Of a stretch of DNA of 20,577 nt, positions 1-6,212 are shown piece by piece. How positions within the stretch are numbered: position 1 is the first letter of the stretch; every line of letters starts with the position of its first letter. The stretch is from assembly GCA_900552345.1 (NCBI GenBank), contig URZN01000001.1, positions 1 through 20,577 of the forward strand. The letters are read 5' to 3'. Origin of the DNA: an uncultured Collinsella sp. GTDB lineage: Bacteria > Actinomycetota > Coriobacteriia > Coriobacteriales > Coriobacteriaceae. The notes beneath the pieces were generated by a model that saw nothing but the letters and a program-made list of their open reading frames with translations, did not search any database and had not been told where the DNA came from. The position numbers and the translations under genes were made by a program.

Positions 1-354
1 GGTCTGAGCCATGGGGCCGTCGGTAGCGGCGATGACCAGGATAGCGCCGTCCATCTGAGCAGCACCGGAGATCATGTTCTTGACGTAGTCAGCGTGGCCC
101 GGGCAGTCAACGTGAGCGTAGTGACGGGCAGCGGTCTCGTACTCGACGTGGGAGACGGAAATCGTAATGCCGCGCTCGCGCTCCTCGGGAGCCTTGTCGA
201 TGTTCTCGAACGCAGTGAAGTCAGCCTTGCAGCCCTCGGTCTCGGAGAGAACCTTGGTGATGGCAGCGGTCAGCGTGGTCTTGCCGTGGTCGACGTGACC
301 AATGGTGCCGATGTTAACATGCGGCTTAGTGCGCTCAAACTTCTCTTTGGCCAT
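1..354 (-). CDS. tuf: Elongation factor Tu, N-terminal part (runs off the window)
   Basis: EF-Tu is the GTPase that carries aminoacyl-tRNA to the ribosomal A site. The 118 codons present begin [20 protein letters not shown] and contain the G1 loop GHVDHGKT (residues 19-26), the switch I motif RGITI and the G3 motif DCPGHADYV, so the call rests on direct motif recognition. The start is fixed by AGGAGG seven bases upstream of the ATG. The reading frame is still open at base 1, so most of the protein lies outside the window. Three tRNA genes precede it on the same strand with no terminator between, an arrangement also known from the E. coli tRNA-tufB operon. It is probably expressed from the promoter in front of tRNA-Tyr. 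Confidence 0.98.
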   Translation of the reverse strand, partial: MAKEKFERTKPHVNIGTIGHVDHGKTTLTAAITKVLSETEGCKADFTAFENIDKAPEERERGITISVSHVEYETAARHYAHVDCPGHADYVKNMISGAAQMDGAILVIAATDGPMAQT

Positions 355-408
355 AAAGCCCTCCTCTTAACAGGTCGTCCCCGGACGGGACTTTGCCTTT
401 ATACCATA

Positions 409-439
409 GTGGCCTCTCAACATACTATTGAGAAGCCAC
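409..439 (-). promoter_or_regulatory. Hairpin in the tRNA-Met to tuf leader
   Basis: Arms at 409-420 and 428-439 pair over 12 positions, including one G-U wobble, around a 7-base loop. No T run follows on the minus strand, so it is not an ordinary terminator. It may be an RNase processing or tuf leader structure. A smaller hairpin (GTCCC/GGGAC) lies at about 377-391 between it and the ribosome binding site. Confidence 0.5.
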
Positions 440-450
440 CGTGTTACCTA

Positions 451-527
451 TGGTAGCGGTGACTGGATTCGAACCAGTGACGCCACGGGTATGAACCGTG
501 TGCTCTAACCAACTGAGCTACACCGCC
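451..527 (-). tRNA. tRNA-Met (anticodon CAT), elongator type
   Basis: A 77-base cloverleaf including an encoded CCA. The acceptor arms are GGCGGTG and CACCGCT (first pair G-U), the discriminator is A, the anticodon loop is TTCATAC in a 5-bp CACGG/CCGTG stem, and the T loop is TTCGAAT. The D arm and the paired first acceptor base fit elongator tRNA-Met rather than initiator tRNA, which has an unpaired first base. A lysidine-modified Ile tRNA with a CAT anticodon cannot be fully excluded by eye. Confidence 0.93.
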
Positions 528-530
528 GGA

Positions 531-606
531 TGGAGCCTGCAACCAGACTTGAACTGGTGACCTCTTCGTTACCAACGAAGTGCTCTACCGACTGAGCTAT
601 ACAGGC
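531..606 (-). tRNA. tRNA-Thr (anticodon GGT)
   Basis: A 76-base cloverleaf including CCA. The acceptor arms are GCCTGTA and TGCAGGC, the discriminator is T, and the anticodon stem CTTCG/CGAAG encloses the loop TTGGTAA. It lies 3 bases upstream of tRNA-Met and 10 bases downstream of tRNA-Tyr, so all three should be processed from one transcript. Confidence 0.95.
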
Positions 607-616
607 ACTTGACGGG

Positions 617-698
617 TGGGAGCTATAGGATTCGAACCTATGTAGGCAGAGCCAACGGGTTTACAGCCCGTCCCCATTAACCACTCGGGCAAACTCCC
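617..698 (-). tRNA. tRNA-Tyr (anticodon GTA)
   Basis: A class II tRNA with a long variable arm. The acceptor arms are GGGAGTT and AGCTCCC, the discriminator is A, and the anticodon stem ACGGG/CCCGT encloses CTGTAAA. The bases after the discriminator are CCC, so CCA is not encoded, unlike in the two tRNA genes downstream. It is the first gene of the tRNA-tuf unit. Confidence 0.95.
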
Positions 699-760
699 AA
701 TCGTTCAAGTATCCGCAGGTCCTTTGGTCTTTTGGACCGCCGCCCCCGCGAACGAAGAAG

Positions 761-790
761 ATAATACGATGCCACCTTGGGGGCTGTCAA
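761..790 (-). promoter_or_regulatory. Sigma70-type promoter of the tRNA-Tyr/Thr/Met-tuf unit
   Basis: On the minus strand a perfect -35 box TTGACA (785-790) is followed, after an 18-base spacer, by TATTAT (761-766), five of six matches to the -10 consensus. Transcription would begin near 754, about 55 bases before tRNA-Tyr. A small GGTC/GACC hairpin sits in that leader. Confidence 0.8.
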
Positions 791-948
791 CGAAAACCTC
801 TAGATACACGGTGCCGGGCGTATCTACATACCTTTGACCTGCGGTTTTGCTGAGTTTGGATATGGAGAACGGTGAATTTGCATATAGCGGTGACATTTCC
901 CGAGGGAACACTTTTGCGTAGTGGAGTACACCATCAGGATCGAACTTT

Positions 949-986
949 GATATCGACTCATTTGCACCTATATATAGGTCGATATC
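949..986. repeat. 9-bp inverted repeat with a palindromic A/T core
   Basis: GATATCGAC (949-957) and GTCGATATC (978-986) are perfect inverted copies. Inside them, 966-979 is a self-complementary 14-mer (ACCTATATATAGGT). No gene overlaps this stretch. It lies about 160 bases upstream of the tRNA promoter, so it could be a binding site or a cruciform-prone spot. No function can be read from it. Confidence 0.6.
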
Positions 987-1005
987 GGGCTTCCCAGACA
1001 GAATC

Positions 1006-1098
1006 GAGCGTGGATAATCTCCCGCTTTTAGCGTGGCTTCGAGCCCAAAGTGGGAGATTATCCACGCTCATTCACTTAGCAGGAGATTTTCCACGCTC
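1006..1098. repeat. 18-bp perfect inverted repeat plus a third copy, with DnaA-box-like cores
   Basis: GAGCGTGGATAATCTCCC (1006-1023) is repeated as its exact inverse at 1052-1069 after a 28-base spacer. A third copy with one mismatch follows at 1082-1098 in the second orientation. Each contains TTATCCACG or TTTTCCACG, which differ from the canonical DnaA box (TTATCCACA and its variant TTTTCCACA) only at the last base. The arms could form a strong hairpin but no T run follows. Confidence 0.75.
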
Positions 1099-1151
1099 GT
1101 ATGTCCGGAAATCCTCGCTCGACCAGGATGACTGGGACCGGTCCGGCCTTT

Positions 1152-1288
1152 GTCTCAATCTGTAACATTTAGAGAACATTTTCTCCCCTATCTGTTACAG
1201 ATCGAGATGTTTCGCAGAGACCCCAGCTTACGTCTCATTCTGTAACAGCTAGAACGGTTTTCGGCCTCTTCGTGTTACAGATTGAGAC
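1152..1288. repeat. Four copies of a 16-bp motif in two inverted pairs
   Basis: The motif GTCTCAATCTGTAACA occurs at 1152-1167 and, as GTCTCATTCTGTAACA, at 1232-1247. Inverted copies lie at 1193-1208 (two differences) and 1273-1288 (one difference). Equivalent copies are exactly 80 bases apart and arm starts within a pair are 41 bases apart. The sequence between the arms is not conserved. The pattern suggests protein binding sites or a duplicated hairpin. Confidence 0.75.
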
Positions 1289-1331
1289 AAACCGAAAACG
1301 GAATGGGCGCTGACCCAATGGCACACCACCT

Positions 1332-1370
1332 AAAAAGAAACGGGCCCTGTCCCATAAGGAACAGAGCCCG
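1332..1370 (-). terminator. Intrinsic terminator of tRNA-Thr(TGT)
   Basis: On the minus strand a 13-bp stem (CGGGCTCTGTTCC against GGGACAGGGCCCG, two G-U pairs) with a TTAT loop is followed directly by TTTCTTTTT. It begins 10 bases after the CCA end of the tRNA. Confidence 0.88.
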
Positions 1371-1379
1371 AAACTCTCA

Positions 1380-1454
1380 TGGAGCCAGTGACAGGAATCG
1401 AACCTGCAACCCACTGATTACAAATCAGTTGCGCTACCGTTGCGCCACACTGGC
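1380..1454 (-). tRNA. tRNA-Thr (anticodon TGT)
   Basis: A 75-base cloverleaf with encoded CCA. The acceptor arms are GCCAGTG and CACTGGC, the discriminator is T, the anticodon stem ACTGA/TCAGT encloses TTTGTAA, and the T loop is TTCGATT. It is the second threonine isoacceptor in the window and is transcribed alone, with its own promoter and terminator. A partial duplicate of its anticodon/T-arm half lies 209 bases away at 1612-1636. Confidence 0.95.
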
Positions 1455-1484
1455 ACACTTGGCGCTTTCACGCGAAGCCAGTTA

Positions 1485-1513
1485 AGAATAAAGGAATTGC
1501 GGACGAGGCGCAA
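1485..1513 (-). promoter_or_regulatory. Probable promoter of tRNA-Thr(TGT)
   Basis: On the minus strand TTGCGC (1508-1513) and TATTCT (1485-1490) are separated by exactly 17 bases, each matching four of six consensus positions. Transcription would start near 1477, about 23 bases before the tRNA. Confidence 0.5.
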
Positions 1514-1543
1514 CAGACCCTTTGACCGACCACATCTCAAAAC

Positions 1544-1607
1544 CCTTCGTCAGAACGAATAGTTTTATCTGTTCGCCAGAACCAAAAACTATTCGTTTTG
1601 GCGACGG
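1544..1607. repeat. 23-bp imperfect inverted repeat
   Basis: The left arm (1544-1566) and right arm (1585-1607) match in inverse over 20 of 23 positions, with a perfect 13-bp inner part AACGAATAGTTTT. The 18-base loop is 1567-1584. It sits between the tRNA-Thr promoter and the end of yacP, so it may stop read-through in one or both directions, but no clean T run follows the outer stem. Confidence 0.6.
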
Positions 1608-1611
1608 TAAG

Positions 1612-1644
1612 CCCGCAGCCCATTGATTACAAATCAACGGGCTG
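1612..1644. repeat. Partial tRNA-Thr duplicate forming a 12-bp hairpin
   Basis: Bases 1612-1636 match 1403-1427 of the tRNA-Thr(TGT) gene at 22 of 25 positions, same orientation, covering the anticodon stem-loop and the variable/T-arm border. The flanks have no acceptor or D arm, so this is not a working tRNA gene. Bases 1616-1627 pair perfectly with 1633-1644 (counting one G-U), extending the anticodon stem into a 12-bp hairpin 35 bases past the yacP stop. It could be a leftover attachment site, an eroded tRNA copy, or a 3' end structure. Confidence 0.6.
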
Positions 1645-1678
1645 GCCAATTGGGAAACGGGTCTCTATGGACAATCCC

Positions 1679-2356
1679 CTACCTCCCGCGCAACGCCTTG
1701 AGCTTGGCCAGCGCATCGGGACTTAGGCGACTGCCCAGGGTCATCTTGATCTGCGGAGCTTCCTCTGCCTCGTGAACGTCGTTATCGATCTGTTTGATCT
1801 CGTCCACCAGCATGCGGCTCGATATGCGCGTGACACCCTTGCCCATGACGACGGCCTGAATCGTGCCGTCGCTCGACACCACGGAGCACGCGCGGCCTTC
1901 CTCGCGCGCCTCGATGCAGAGCTTCTGCACCACGGTATCGGCCGAGACGCCCGTCGGCGAAAACTCGATGCGCACGCCACGGGCCGGCAGGTTGGGGCGC
2001 TCGTTGGAGATATTGCCCGCGCCGTCGAACACGATCACGGCCTCGTAGCGGCCCTGGGCAAAGGCGGCGACGTCGTTGATGAGGGCAGTGCGCGCCATAT
2101 CGTGAACGTCGCTGGAATACGGATCGTCGGAATGGTCGTACACGAGCTTTTCGTAGCGCGGCGTGCAGTGGATCACGTTGTAGCCGTCGACCACCAGCAG
2201 CTCGGGCTTACTGGAGTGCACCGTCGAGACCGGATCGGCGATGGCCTGCGCAAACGCATTGCCGCCCACGCCATAGGTCGCGGCCGAAACAATCGGCTTG
2301 GCCGAGCCCTCGCCAAAGCGCTTGGCCTTGGACTTGGCGCGGTTCTTCTTGGACAT
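1679..2356 (-). CDS. yacP: NYN-domain endoribonuclease of the YacP/Rae1 family
   Basis: YacP (Rae1 in Bacillus) is a PIN-like NYN-fold nuclease that cuts mRNA at the ribosomal A site. The 225-residue product has LLVVDGYNVIH (about 53-63), which supplies the first acidic metal ligand and the NYN signature, VIVFDGAGN (108-115), TGVSADTVVQKL (135-146) and SVVSSDGTIQ (158-167). Compared with the usual length of about 170 residues it carries an extra basic, Lys/Arg-rich N-terminal segment of roughly 50 residues, possibly for RNA or ribosome binding. It is the last gene of the operon. Its ATG is 3 bases after the rlmB stop, and its ribosome binding site GGAGGAG lies within the rlmB 3' end. Family assignment is firm; the ribosome-linked role is taken from Bacillus. 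Confidence 0.88.
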   Translation of the reverse strand: MSKKNRAKSKAKRFGEGSAKPIVSAATYGVGGNAFAQAIADPVSTVHSSKPELLVVDGYNVIHCTPRYEKLVYDHSDDPYSSDVHDMARTALINDVAAFAQGRYEAVIVFDGAGNISNERPNLPARGVRIEFSPTGVSADTVVQKLCIEAREEGRACSVVSSDGTIQAVVMGKGVTRISSRMLVDEIKQIDNDVHEAEEAPQIKMTLGSRLSPDALAKLKALRGR

Positions 2357-2359
2357 GCG

Positions 2360-3274
2360 CTACTCCTCCCCCATGAACTCGCCGGCATTGCGGCGCAGCC
2401 ACTCAAAGCACAGTGCGGTGGTCGCCTGGGCTACGTTGAGGCTCTCGGTCATGCCGCGCTGGGGAAGCTTGGTCAAAAAGTCGCATTTCTCGAGCACCAG
2501 GCGCGAGATGCCGTCGCCCTCGGAGCCCATGACGAGCGCCACGCGGCCCTCGAAGGGAGCATCCCAGCAGCTGCCCTCGGCGTGCTCGGAGGCACCGCCC
2601 ACCCAAAAGCCAGCGGCCTTGAGGTCGTCGAGTGCACGGGCGATATTGGGAACCTGCGCGATAGGCAGATGCATGACGGCGCCGGCGGAAGTCTTGTAGC
2701 TGCCAACGGTCACGCCGGCAGCGCGCTTGTTGGCAATGATGACACCGGCCGCGCCCACAACCTCGGCGGAGCGCACGATGGCGCCAAAGTTGCCGTCGTC
2801 GGTCACATGGTCGAGCACAACGACGAGCGCCGGACCGTCGCCCGCACGGTCGAGGATATCGGCAACATCAGCATAGGGGAAGTTACCAACCTCGAGCGCA
2901 ATGCCCTGGTGAGCGCCATGACTCGACAGCGCATCGAGCTGCGCGCGCGGCACATACTTAATGCGGACGCCCGCGGCGTTGAGGTCGTCGACCAGGCGCG
3001 ACAAGGCGGCATCGCGCTCCCCGCCCTCAGCGATGAGCGCGCACTTGACGGGAAAGCCGGTACGCAGCGCCTCGGCGGCGGCACGGCGACCTTCGATAAA
3101 CTCGCCCTTGGGAACCTGGACAGCATCGCGGTTGCGATCGCGCTGCGGACGTGCGGCCTGGGTACGATCGCGCTGGCCCTTGGGAGCGGCAGCGCGGTCG
3201 TTGCGGCGACCCGGACGCGAGCCAGAAGCAGCCTGCTTGCCTCCACGCGGCACACGCTTGCGATTGTCGGCCAT
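2360..3274 (-). CDS. rlmB: 23S rRNA (guanosine-2'-O)-methyltransferase RlmB, SPOUT/TrmH family
   Basis: RlmB-type enzymes methylate a ribose in the peptidyl-transferase region of 23S rRNA using S-adenosylmethionine. The 304-residue protein has a basic disordered N-terminus (1-55), the substrate-binding segment EFIEGRRAAAEAL (58-70) and a SPOUT domain. SPOUT motif 1 is GNFGAIVRSAEVVGA (161-175), motif 2 is ALVMGSEGDGISRLV (246-260) and motif 3 is SLNVAQATTAL (278-288), which form the trefoil-knot cofactor site. I chose the ATG at 3274 because AGGAGG lies at ideal distance upstream; an in-frame start 21 bases earlier has no such signal. Order between cysS and yacP matches Bacillus. It is separated from cysS by a 255-base gap filled by tandem folded repeats. 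Confidence 0.93.
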   Translation of the reverse strand: MADNRKRVPRGGKQAASGSRPGRRNDRAAAPKGQRDRTQAARPQRDRNRDAVQVPKGEFIEGRRAAAEALRTGFPVKCALIAEGGERDAALSRLVDDLNAAGVRIKYVPRAQLDALSSHGAHQGIALEVGNFPYADVADILDRAGDGPALVVVLDHVTDDGNFGAIVRSAEVVGAAGVIIANKRAAGVTVGSYKTSAGAVMHLPIAQVPNIARALDDLKAAGFWVGGASEHAEGSCWDAPFEGRVALVMGSEGDGISRLVLEKCDFLTKLPQRGMTESLNVAQATTALCFEWLRRNAGEFMGEE

Positions 3275-3315
3275 AAAGCGACCTCCTAAATACAACTATC
3301 AAACGAAACAAATAG

Positions 3316-3420
3316 ACCGACCGCCCGAGGTGCGGCAGATTGCCTTGAAAGAGGAGAGCATAGACCTTGAGGTCATGCCCGACGATTGAAAGGCAAGGTG
3401 CCGTGGCTCGGGCGGTCGGT
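3316..3420. repeat. Folded tandem element, copy 1
   Basis: A long self-complementary element. The outer stem 3316-3329/3407-3420 is perfect over 14 bp. A middle stem (3333-3337/3399-3403) leads to a small GA/GG internal loop. A 7-bp stem (3340-3346/3390-3396) follows, then an apical hairpin 3358-3378 with loop TTGA. Unpaired GAAAGAGGAG lies on the 5' side of the apex and CGACGATTGA on the 3' side. The same layout recurs in copy 2 with different stem bases. Confidence 0.8.
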
Positions 3421-3422
3421 AC

Positions 3423-3522
3423 GGGTTTTCCAAGTGCCCGAGATTGCCGTGAAAGAGGAGCGACGCGTACTTGAGTACGCGAGCGACGGTTTGAACGGCA
3501 AGGTCGGGTGCTTGGGAAACCC
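3423..3522. repeat. Folded tandem element, copy 2
   Basis: It begins two bases after copy 1. The outer stem 3423-3441/3504-3522 pairs over 19 positions with few wobbles. The same GA/GG internal loop follows (3442-3443 against 3502-3503), then a 7-bp stem (3444-3450/3495-3501). The apical hairpin GCGTAC-TTGA-GTACGC has the same TTGA loop. GAAAGAGGAG and CGACG are kept as in copy 1 while the stems differ but still pair. It ends 7 bases from the cysS stop codon. Confidence 0.8.
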
Positions 3523-3529
3523 GCGGGGA

Positions 3530-4996
3530 TTAGAGACTCTTAATACGAGTGCCAGCAGCCGTATCCTCGATCGTCAGCCCGAAGTCCTTGAGCTGGTCGC
3601 GGATGGCGTCGGCCAGATCCCAGTTCTTGGCGGCGCGGGCTTCGGCGCGGGCCTCGAGAATCTTGGCAGCGGCCTCGTCCACGTCGTCGCCCGTGTAGGC
3701 GACCAGGCCGGCGGCAACGCCTAGCAGACCCAGCGGCAGCTCTACCTTGGGCTCGGGGAGCTCAACGCCAAACGTATCGAGCAGCTCGGCCAGCGTGTCG
3801 GCGGCGGCAAGCGCGGCGGCCTTGTCGGCAGCGTCGCCCGCCTGCTCCAGGTACTGGTTGCACTCGGTCACAAAGCCAAAGACGGCACCCATGGCACCAG
3901 CGGTGTTAAAGTCGTCGTCCATGCACTCCTTAAAGGTGGCACGGGTCTCGGCGGCCTTGGCGGCAAACGCCTCGGCGGCAGCCGCATCGGCATCGGCCGT
4001 CGCATGGTTCGCGGCCCAGCGCAGGTTCTCGACCGTACCGGCGATACGCGTGAGCGAGTTCTCGGCACCCTCCAGGCGCTCCCAAGAAAAGTCGAGCGGC
4101 GAGCGATAGCTCGTCTGCAGCATCAGCAGGCGCAGGGCGGCAGCGGAGTGCTGCTCGAGAACCTCGGCCAGCGTAAAGAAGTTGCCGAGCGACTTGGACA
4201 TCTTCTCGCCATCTACCAGCAGCATGCCCGTGTGCATCCAAGTGTTGGAGAAGCCCTGGTGCCAGGCGCAGGTGGCCTGGGCGCACTCGTTCTCGTGATG
4301 CGGGAAGGCAAGGTCGGAGCCGCCGCCGTGGATGTCGATCGGAGTGCCCAGGTAGCGATGCACCATGGCGGCGCACTCGGTGTGCCAACCGGGACGGCCC
4401 TCGCCCCAGGGGCTCGGCCAGCTGGGCTCGCCGGGCTTAGCGGCCTTCCACAGGGCAAAGTCGAGTGGGTCGTTCTTGTCCTCGTTCTCCTCGATGCGCG
4501 CGCCAACCATAAGGTCGTCGATGTTGCGGCCCGAGACCTGACCATAGTTGGGATCGCTACGCACGGCAAAGTACACATCGCCGTTATCGGCTGCGTAAGC
4601 GTGGCCCTGCTCGATAAGCGTCTTGATCATGGCGATCATGGGGCCGATCTCCTTGGTGGCGCGGGGGCGCACATCGGGATCGAGTACGTTGGCGGCGCGC
4701 ATGACGCCGATGAACTTATCGGAGAACTCCGTCGCGACCTCGGCAGCCGTACGGCCCTGCTCGTTGGCGCGCTTGATGATCTTGTCATCGACATCGGTGA
4801 GGTTCTGGGCGAACGTGACCTCGTAGCCGCTCGCGATGAGCCAGCGACGAATCACATCGAAGCTGATGAACGTGCGGGCATTGCCGATGTGGATGTTGTC
4901 GTAGACCGTGGGGCCGCACACGTACATGCGGACCTTGCCGGACTCGATCGGCTGGAACTCTTCCTTTTTATGGGTAGCGCTGTTGTAGATACGCAT
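3530..4996 (-). CDS. cysS: Cysteinyl-tRNA synthetase
   Basis: This class I synthetase charges tRNA-Cys with cysteine using ATP in the cytosol. The 488-residue length is normal. Visible features are MYVCGPTVYDNIHIGN (24-39), containing the HIGH-type ATP motif HIGN and the first zinc ligand Cys27; GWHTEC with Cys208; FPHHENECAQ (231-240), supplying His and Glu zinc ligands; and EKMSKS (264-269). The C-terminal helical region ends in AKNWDLADAIRDQLKDFG, the usual anticodon-recognition end. The ATG is 3 bases after the ispF stop and is preceded by AAGGAG. It belongs to the disA-ispD-ispF-cysS-rlmB-yacP operon. Confidence 0.98.
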   Translation of the reverse strand: MRIYNSATHKKEEFQPIESGKVRMYVCGPTVYDNIHIGNARTFISFDVIRRWLIASGYEVTFAQNLTDVDDKIIKRANEQGRTAAEVATEFSDKFIGVMRAANVLDPDVRPRATKEIGPMIAMIKTLIEQGHAYAADNGDVYFAVRSDPNYGQVSGRNIDDLMVGARIEENEDKNDPLDFALWKAAKPGEPSWPSPWGEGRPGWHTECAAMVHRYLGTPIDIHGGGSDLAFPHHENECAQATCAWHQGFSNTWMHTGMLLVDGEKMSKSLGNFFTLAEVLEQHSAAALRLLMLQTSYRSPLDFSWERLEGAENSLTRIAGTVENLRWAANHATADADAAAAEAFAAKAAETRATFKECMDDDFNTAGAMGAVFGFVTECNQYLEQAGDAADKAAALAAADTLAELLDTFGVELPEPKVELPLGLLGVAAGLVAYTGDDVDEAAAKILEARAEARAAKNWDLADAIRDQLKDFGLTIEDTAAGTRIKSL

Positions 4997-4999
4997 TCG

Positions 5000-5494
5000 T
5001 TACTCCTTAACGGTTTTCTGTAGCAGGCAGACGGCCCAGGCGCCGATTCCCTCGCCCTGGCCTTCCCAACCGAGCTTTTCGGTCGTAGTGGCGGCGACGC
5101 CCACGTTTTCGACGTCAACGCCCAGGGCATGGGCAAGGTTGGCGCGCATGGCATCGCGGTGCGGGGTGATCTTGGGTTGCTGACAGGCAATGGTGCAGTC
5201 GGCATCGACAAACTCAAAGCCCAGCTCACGCGCATAGTCCATCACGCGAGCAAGCAGCACCATCGAATCGGCACCCTCGTAGGCGGGATCGGTGTCGGGA
5301 AATAGCTTGCCGATGTCTCCCCCGCGGCAGGCGCCCAGAATGGCGTCGGCTAAGGCGTGCGCGAGCACATCGGCATCCGAGTGACCCAGCAGGCCGCGCT
5401 CGTAGGGAATGTCGACCCCGCCGATGATACATCGACGCCCCTCCACCAAACGGTGGACGTCGTAGCCGTGGCCAATGCGCAGGTTACTGAACAT
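5000..5494 (-). CDS. ispF: 2-C-methyl-D-erythritol 2,4-cyclodiphosphate synthase
   Basis: IspF converts CDP-methylerythritol 2-phosphate to the 2,4-cyclodiphosphate in the MEP route to isoprenoids. The 164-residue product has the metal ligands in GYDVH (Asp12, His14) and His46 in SDADVLAH, the flexible loop GLLGHSDAD (34-42), the substrate segment LFPDTDPAYEGADS, and the C-terminal ATTTEKLGWEGQGEG motif. Its ATG lies inside the 3' end of ispD (11-base overlap), with a purine-rich GGGAGAGGA upstream, so translation is probably coupled. Together with ispD it supplies two consecutive-branch enzymes of the same pathway. Confidence 0.97.
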   Translation of the reverse strand: MFSNLRIGHGYDVHRLVEGRRCIIGGVDIPYERGLLGHSDADVLAHALADAILGACRGGDIGKLFPDTDPAYEGADSMVLLARVMDYARELGFEFVDADCTIACQQPKITPHRDAMRANLAHALGVDVENVGVAATTTEKLGWEGQGEGIGAWAVCLLQKTVKE

Positions 5495-6212
5495 GGGGAA
5501 GGTCCTCTCCCTCGGCCATGCGACCGAGCAGAATCGCGGTTACGGGACGCAGGTCCTCGGGCACCGTCACCTTAAGGTTATCGCGCGGGCTCTGGACGCA
5601 GCGGACGCGCCCACCCATGCGCTCGACCAGCGACGAATCATCGGTACCGATAAAGCCCTCGGCAATCGCCGCGGCATGGGCGCGCTTCATAGCATCGACG
5701 CTAAAGATCTGCGGCGTCTGCGCGGCCCAATAGAGCTCACGCGGCGGCGTCTCGACGATATTATCGCCGTCAACGATCTTGAGCGTGTCAATCGCGGGCT
5801 GGCCGCACACGACACCGTCGAGAGCACGGTCGCTCACGAGCACGTCGATAGCGTGGTCGATGGCCTCGGTCGTAATGAGCGGACGAGCGCCATCGTGAAT
5901 GGCGACGTATTCAAAGCCCGCCGGAACCGCATGCACGCCGGCACGGGTGGAATCCTGACGGGTATCGCCGGCATCGGCAAAGCTGATGGGCGTGTCATAG
6001 TCAAACGGGTCGATGGCCAGGCGGCGCATCTCGGCACGACGCTCGGCAGGGCAAACCACCACGATGTGGCCGACCTTGTCGCTACGATCGAACGCGCGGA
6101 TGGACCAGCTCATAAGCGGACGGCCCGCTACATTGACGAGCTGCTTGCCACCGGGATTACCAAAGCGCTGGCCGCTGCCACCGGCAACGACCACGGCGCA
6201 TACGGGCGCCAT
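5484..6212 (-). CDS. ispD: 2-C-methyl-D-erythritol 4-phosphate cytidylyltransferase
   Basis: IspD joins CTP to methylerythritol 4-phosphate in the MEP pathway. The 242-residue Rossmann-like nucleotidyltransferase shows the CTP loop VVVAGGSGQRFG (7-18) with Lys23 in GGKQ, the base-binding DTRQDSTRAGV (83-93), AIHDGARP (104-111) with the metal-binding Asp107, AAQTPQIF (163-170) and GTDDSSLVE. The segment before Lys23 reads GNPGGKQ where many homologues have P-K-Q; this looks like a tolerated variation. Its ATG shares one base with the disA stop (TAATG), a typical coupling overlap. Confidence 0.96.
   Translation of the reverse strand: MAPVCAVVVAGGSGQRFGNPGGKQLVNVAGRPLMSWSIRAFDRSDKVGHIVVVCPAERRAEMRRLAIDPFDYDTPISFADAGDTRQDSTRAGVHAVPAGFEYVAIHDGARPLITTEAIDHAIDVLVSDRALDGVVCGQPAIDTLKIVDGDNIVETPPRELYWAAQTPQIFSVDAMKRAHAAAIAEGFIGTDDSSLVERMGGRVRCVQSPRDNLKVTVPEDLRPVTAILLGRMAEGEDLPHVQ

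Noticed and set aside
1006-1098. Replication origin, because of DnaA-box-like repeats
   Set aside because: There are only three imperfect boxes, no AT-rich unwinding region, and no dnaA, dnaN or gyrase genes nearby.
872-1165. A 97-codon plus-strand frame in the gene-free region
   Set aside because: It consists mostly of the inverted repeats, has no convincing ribosome binding site, and the translation resembles nothing.
1152-1288. CRISPR array, because of evenly spaced repeats
   Set aside because: There are only four short copies in alternating orientation, with no cas genes; CRISPR repeats are direct and longer.
1772-3289. A 505-codon plus-strand frame across yacP and rlmB
   Set aside because: It spans two confidently identified minus-strand genes and shows no domain.
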